A stretch of 16,827 nt of DNA, taken from assembly GCA_048497495.1 (NCBI GenBank), contig JAFHCF010000003.1, forward strand, positions 1 through 16,827, given 5' to 3'. The notes beneath the pieces are model-generated. The model saw nothing but the letters and a program-made list of their open reading frames with translations. It had not been told where the DNA came from and did not search any database. Both the position numbers and the translations under genes were made by a program. Below, one piece after another: positions 14,651-16,827 of this stretch. Every line of letters begins with the position of its first letter. Position 1 is the first letter of the stretch. This stretch comes from JAFHCF01 sp048497495 (lineage in GTDB: Bacteria > Pseudomonadota > Alphaproteobacteria > Rhizobiales > Ancalomicrobiaceae).

Positions 14651-15355
14651 TCAGGAGGCGTGGGTGCGGCGGGCCGCGCCGGCGGTCTGGGTCAGATCGG
14701 CGAGGATGGTCTCGCCGGCGATGGTGGTCTGGCCGATCGCCACCTGCGGCACGCTGCCGAGCGGCAAGAAGACGTCGAGGCGCGAGCCGAAGCGGATCAT
14801 GCCGAAGCGCGAGCCGACGGTGAGGTGCGAGCCCTCGGTGGTCCACGAGACGATGCGGCGGGCGACGAGGCCGGCGATCTGGACGCAGGCGATGGTGCCG
14901 AGCGCGTGCTTGATCCGCAGCGCGTTGCGCTCGTTGAACTCGGAGGCCTTGTCGAGCTCGGCGTTGAGGAACTTGCCCGGCGTGTAGACGATCTTCTCGA
15001 TCTCGCCGGTGATCGGCATGCGGTTCACGTGAACGTTGAAGACATTCATGAAGATCGAGACGCGCAGCATCGGCTCGGCCGGAAGACCCAGCTCGGGCGG
15101 CGGCAGCACCTCGACCAGATGGGAGACGCGGCCGTCGGCGGGCGCGATCACCAGGCCGTCGGCCTCCGGGGTGACGCGGGTCGGATCGCGGAAGAAGGCG
15201 GCGACCCAGATGGTGAGACCCAGCAGGATCCAGAACAGCGGCTGCCAGAAGGCGCCGATCACCACGGTGAGAACCGCCGATATGGCGACGAAGGGCCAGC
15301 CCTCGCGGTTGATCGGGGGGAAGGCCTTGGTGATGGTGGAGAGGAGGCTGTCCAT
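14651..15355 (-). CDS. psd: Phosphatidylserine decarboxylase proenzyme (short form)
   Basis: Decarboxylates phosphatidylserine to phosphatidylethanolamine. The 234 residues match the short alphaproteobacterial form. An N-terminal hydrophobic region (about 21-55, VAISAVLTVVIGAFW and on) anchors it. The core includes RDPTR (56-60), APADGRVSHL (71-80) and FMNVFNVHVNRMP (102-113). The block GSRFGMIRFGSRLDVFLP (181-198) contains the Gly190-Ser191 self-cleavage site, whose Ser becomes the pyruvoyl cofactor. The ATG at 15355 is preceded by GGAG; an in-frame ATG 13 codons upstream gives an Arg-rich extension and is less likely. It is the first gene of a psd-pssA operon. Confidence 0.95.
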   Translation of the reverse strand: MDSLLSTITKAFPPINREGWPFVAISAVLTVVIGAFWQPLFWILLGLTIWVAAFFRDPTRVTPEADGLVIAPADGRVSHLVEVLPPPELGLPAEPMLRVSIFMNVFNVHVNRMPITGEIEKIVYTPGKFLNAELDKASEFNERNALRIKHALGTIACVQIAGLVARRIVSWTTEGSHLTVGSRFGMIRFGSRLDVFLPLGSVPQVAIGQTTIAGETILADLTQTAGAARRTHAS

Positions 15356-15461
15356 CGTGTCGTCTCCATCGCTTCGCGCTCGGGCGCGCGGCATGTCGAA
15401 TTGCTCAACGACCTATACGGGTTCGATGGCGATGGGAAGGCGGAAGGGGAGGTGCGGCATT

Positions 15462-15541
15462 CCGTAGGGCGGAATAGGCGCAGCCGTATTCCGCCGCGAA
15501 CGCCGATGGCGGAATACGGCTTCGCCTATTCCGCCCTACGG
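15462..15541. repeat. Near-perfect 34-base inverted repeat
   Basis: Arms 15462-15495 and 15508-15541 are reverse complements with a single mismatch (position 20 of the arm), separated by 12 bases. The arm begins CCGTAGGGCGGAATAGGCG. This GTAGGGCGGAATA type of outward-facing palindrome is widespread as a small dispersed element in Proteobacteria. It lies between the ABC transporter stop (10 bases away) and psd, where the hairpin could also end transcription of the transporter gene. Confidence 0.88.
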
Positions 15542-15551
15542 CGCCCTCCCC

Positions 15552-16827
15552 TCATTCCGCCGCGGGCGCGCCGCGGCGGACGATGCCGAAGGGGTCCTCG
15601 GCCTCGGTCTTCTCGAGCTGCTCGCGGGCCTCGTCGGCGGCGCGCTGGCGGGCCCACATCGAGGCGTAGAGGCCGCCCTGGTCCAACAGGTCGTCGTGGC
15701 GGCCGCGCTCGGCGACGACGCCGTGGTCGAGCACCAGGATCTCGTCGGCGTTGACCACGGTGGAGAGCCGATGGGCGATGACCAGCGTCGTGCGGTTGGC
15801 CGACACCCGGTCGAGGGCTTCCTGGATCTCACGTTCGGTGTGGGTGTCGAGCGCCGAGGTCGCCTCGTCGAGCATCAGGATCGGCGGCGCCTTCAGGATG
15901 GTGCGGGCGATCGCCACGCGCTGCTTCTCGCCGCCGGAGAGCTTGAGGCCGCGTTCGCCGACCTCGGTGTCGTAGCGCTTGGGCAGGCGCTCGATGAAGT
16001 CGCCGATCTGAGCGAGACGCGCCGCCTCCTCGACTTCCGTGTCGGAGGCGCCGACGCGGCCGTAGCGGATGTTGTAGGCGACGGTGTCGTTGAACAGCAC
16101 CGTGTCCTGCGGGACCATGCCGATGGCGCCGCGCAAGGAGACCTGGGTGACGTCGCGGATGTCCTGGCCGTCGATGGTGATGCGGCCGCCGGAGACGTCG
16201 TAGAAGCGGAACAGCAGGCGCGAGATGGTCGACTTGCCGGCGCCGGAGGGACCGACGATCGCCACCGTCTTGCCGGCCGGCACCTCGAAGGAGACGCCCT
16301 TGAGGATCTGGCGCTCGGGATCGTAGGAGAAGGCGACGTTCTCGAAGCGGACGGCGGCCTCGGTGACCTTCAGCGCCACGGCGCCGTCCTTGTCGGAGAC
16401 CTCGGCCGGCTGGGCGAGGATCTTGAACAGGCTCTCGATGTCGACCAGGCCCTGCTTGATCTCGCGATAGAGCGTGCCGATGAAGTTCAGCGGCACCGCG
16501 AGCTGCATCATCAGCGCGTTGATCATGACGAAATGGCCGACGGACTGATCGCCCCTCATCACCGCGGCGGCCGAGAGGCCCATGCAGGCGGCCATGCCGA
16601 TCGAGAAGATCAAGGCCTGTCCGAAGTTGAGCCAGGACAGCGAGGTGTAGGTGCGGATCGCTGCGTTCTCGTATTTCGCCATGGCGCGGTCGTAGCGCGC
16701 CACCTCGAGCTCTTCCGCCGTGAAATACTTCACCGTCTCGAAGTTCAACAGGCTGTCGACCGCCTTCGACATGGAGTCGTTGTCGGCGTCGTTCATGTCG
16801 CGGCGGATGTCCATGCGCCAGTCGGAG
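15552..16827 (-). CDS. Atm1-type ABC transporter, 3' part (runs off the window)
   Basis: Half-size ABC exporter, membrane domain fused to ATPase, of the Atm1/ABCB7/HMT1 group, which exports glutathione-linked sulfur or metal species. About 425 C-terminal residues are visible; the first third of the membrane domain is beyond the window. The visible part begins SDWRMDIRRDMND, and SKAVDSLLNFETVKYFTAEE is the hallmark Atm1 stretch. ATPase motifs: Walker A GPSGAGKS, Q-loop VPQDTVLFND, signature LSGGEKQR, Walker B ILMLDEATSALD, and H-loop IAHRLST. The tail (EDPFGIVRRGAPAAE) is short. All motifs are intact. The 34-base inverted repeat follows its stop at once, separating it from psd. Confidence 0.93.
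   Translation of the reverse strand, partial: SDWRMDIRRDMNDADNDSMSKAVDSLLNFETVKYFTAEELEVARYDRAMAKYENAAIRTYTSLSWLNFGQALIFSIGMAACMGLSAAAVMRGDQSVGHFVMINALMMQLAVPLNFIGTLYREIKQGLVDIESLFKILAQPAEVSDKDGAVALKVTEAAVRFENVAFSYDPERQILKGVSFEVPAGKTVAIVGPSGAGKSTISRLLFRFYDVSGGRITIDGQDIRDVTQVSLRGAIGMVPQDTVLFNDTVAYNIRYGRVGASDTEVEEAARLAQIGDFIERLPKRYDTEVGERGLKLSGGEKQRVAIARTILKAPPILMLDEATSALDTHTEREIQEALDRVSANRTTLVIAHRLSTVVNADEILVLDHGVVAERGRHDDLLDQGGLYASMWARQRAADEAREQLEKTEAEDPFGIVRRGAPAAE

Overview
The window is GC-rich chromosomal DNA, most likely from a Hyphomicrobiales-type alphaproteobacterium. The evidence is the very high G/C at third codon positions, the short form of phosphatidylserine decarboxylase paired with a CDP-alcohol phosphotransferase, a PuuE-type allantoinase, an Atm1-type ABC exporter, and rhizobial-style palindromic intergenic repeats. 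Genus-level placement would be guesswork.

Left part (1-7150), mostly housekeeping. On the minus strand lie ilvD (valine/isoleucine synthesis) and a small secreted protein of unknown function. Between them is a 524-base gap with two inverted copies of a palindromic repeat. On the plus strand follow an AEC-family permease, a compact RecD/Dda-like helicase with a near-match to an alphaproteobacterial LexA box in front of it, and a complete methyl-accepting chemotaxis protein that ends at a clear hairpin terminator.

Central part (7171-11649), an accessory block and the most interesting region. It holds a secreted M15-type (zinc D,D-peptidase-like) protein and three paralogues of a signal-peptide-bearing protein with a HEAT-like C-terminus. 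Two paralogues are intact and the third is broken by two frameshifts. A relic of the M15 C-terminus sits in front of the first paralogue, so the ancestral cassette was probably M15 gene followed by HEAT-like gene. Direct repeats of the 3' end of the puuE gene occur at the left edge (7171-7335) and inside the block (8384-8494), while the intact puuE closes the right edge. This points to repeated segmental duplication, or insertion of a cassette at the puuE 3' end. Base composition is lower in GC than the flanks, especially in the M15 gene. A secreted wall-active enzyme beside multiplied periplasmic partners resembles an effector/immunity locus; that is inference.

Right part (11650-16827), again ordinary. 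On the minus strand are puuE, a two-helix membrane protein, pssA and psd (the two steps from CDP-diacylglycerol to phosphatidylethanolamine), and the 3' portion of an Atm1-type ABC transporter. One small plus-strand gene of unknown function lies between the membrane protein and pssA. A near-perfect 34-base inverted repeat separates the ABC transporter from psd.
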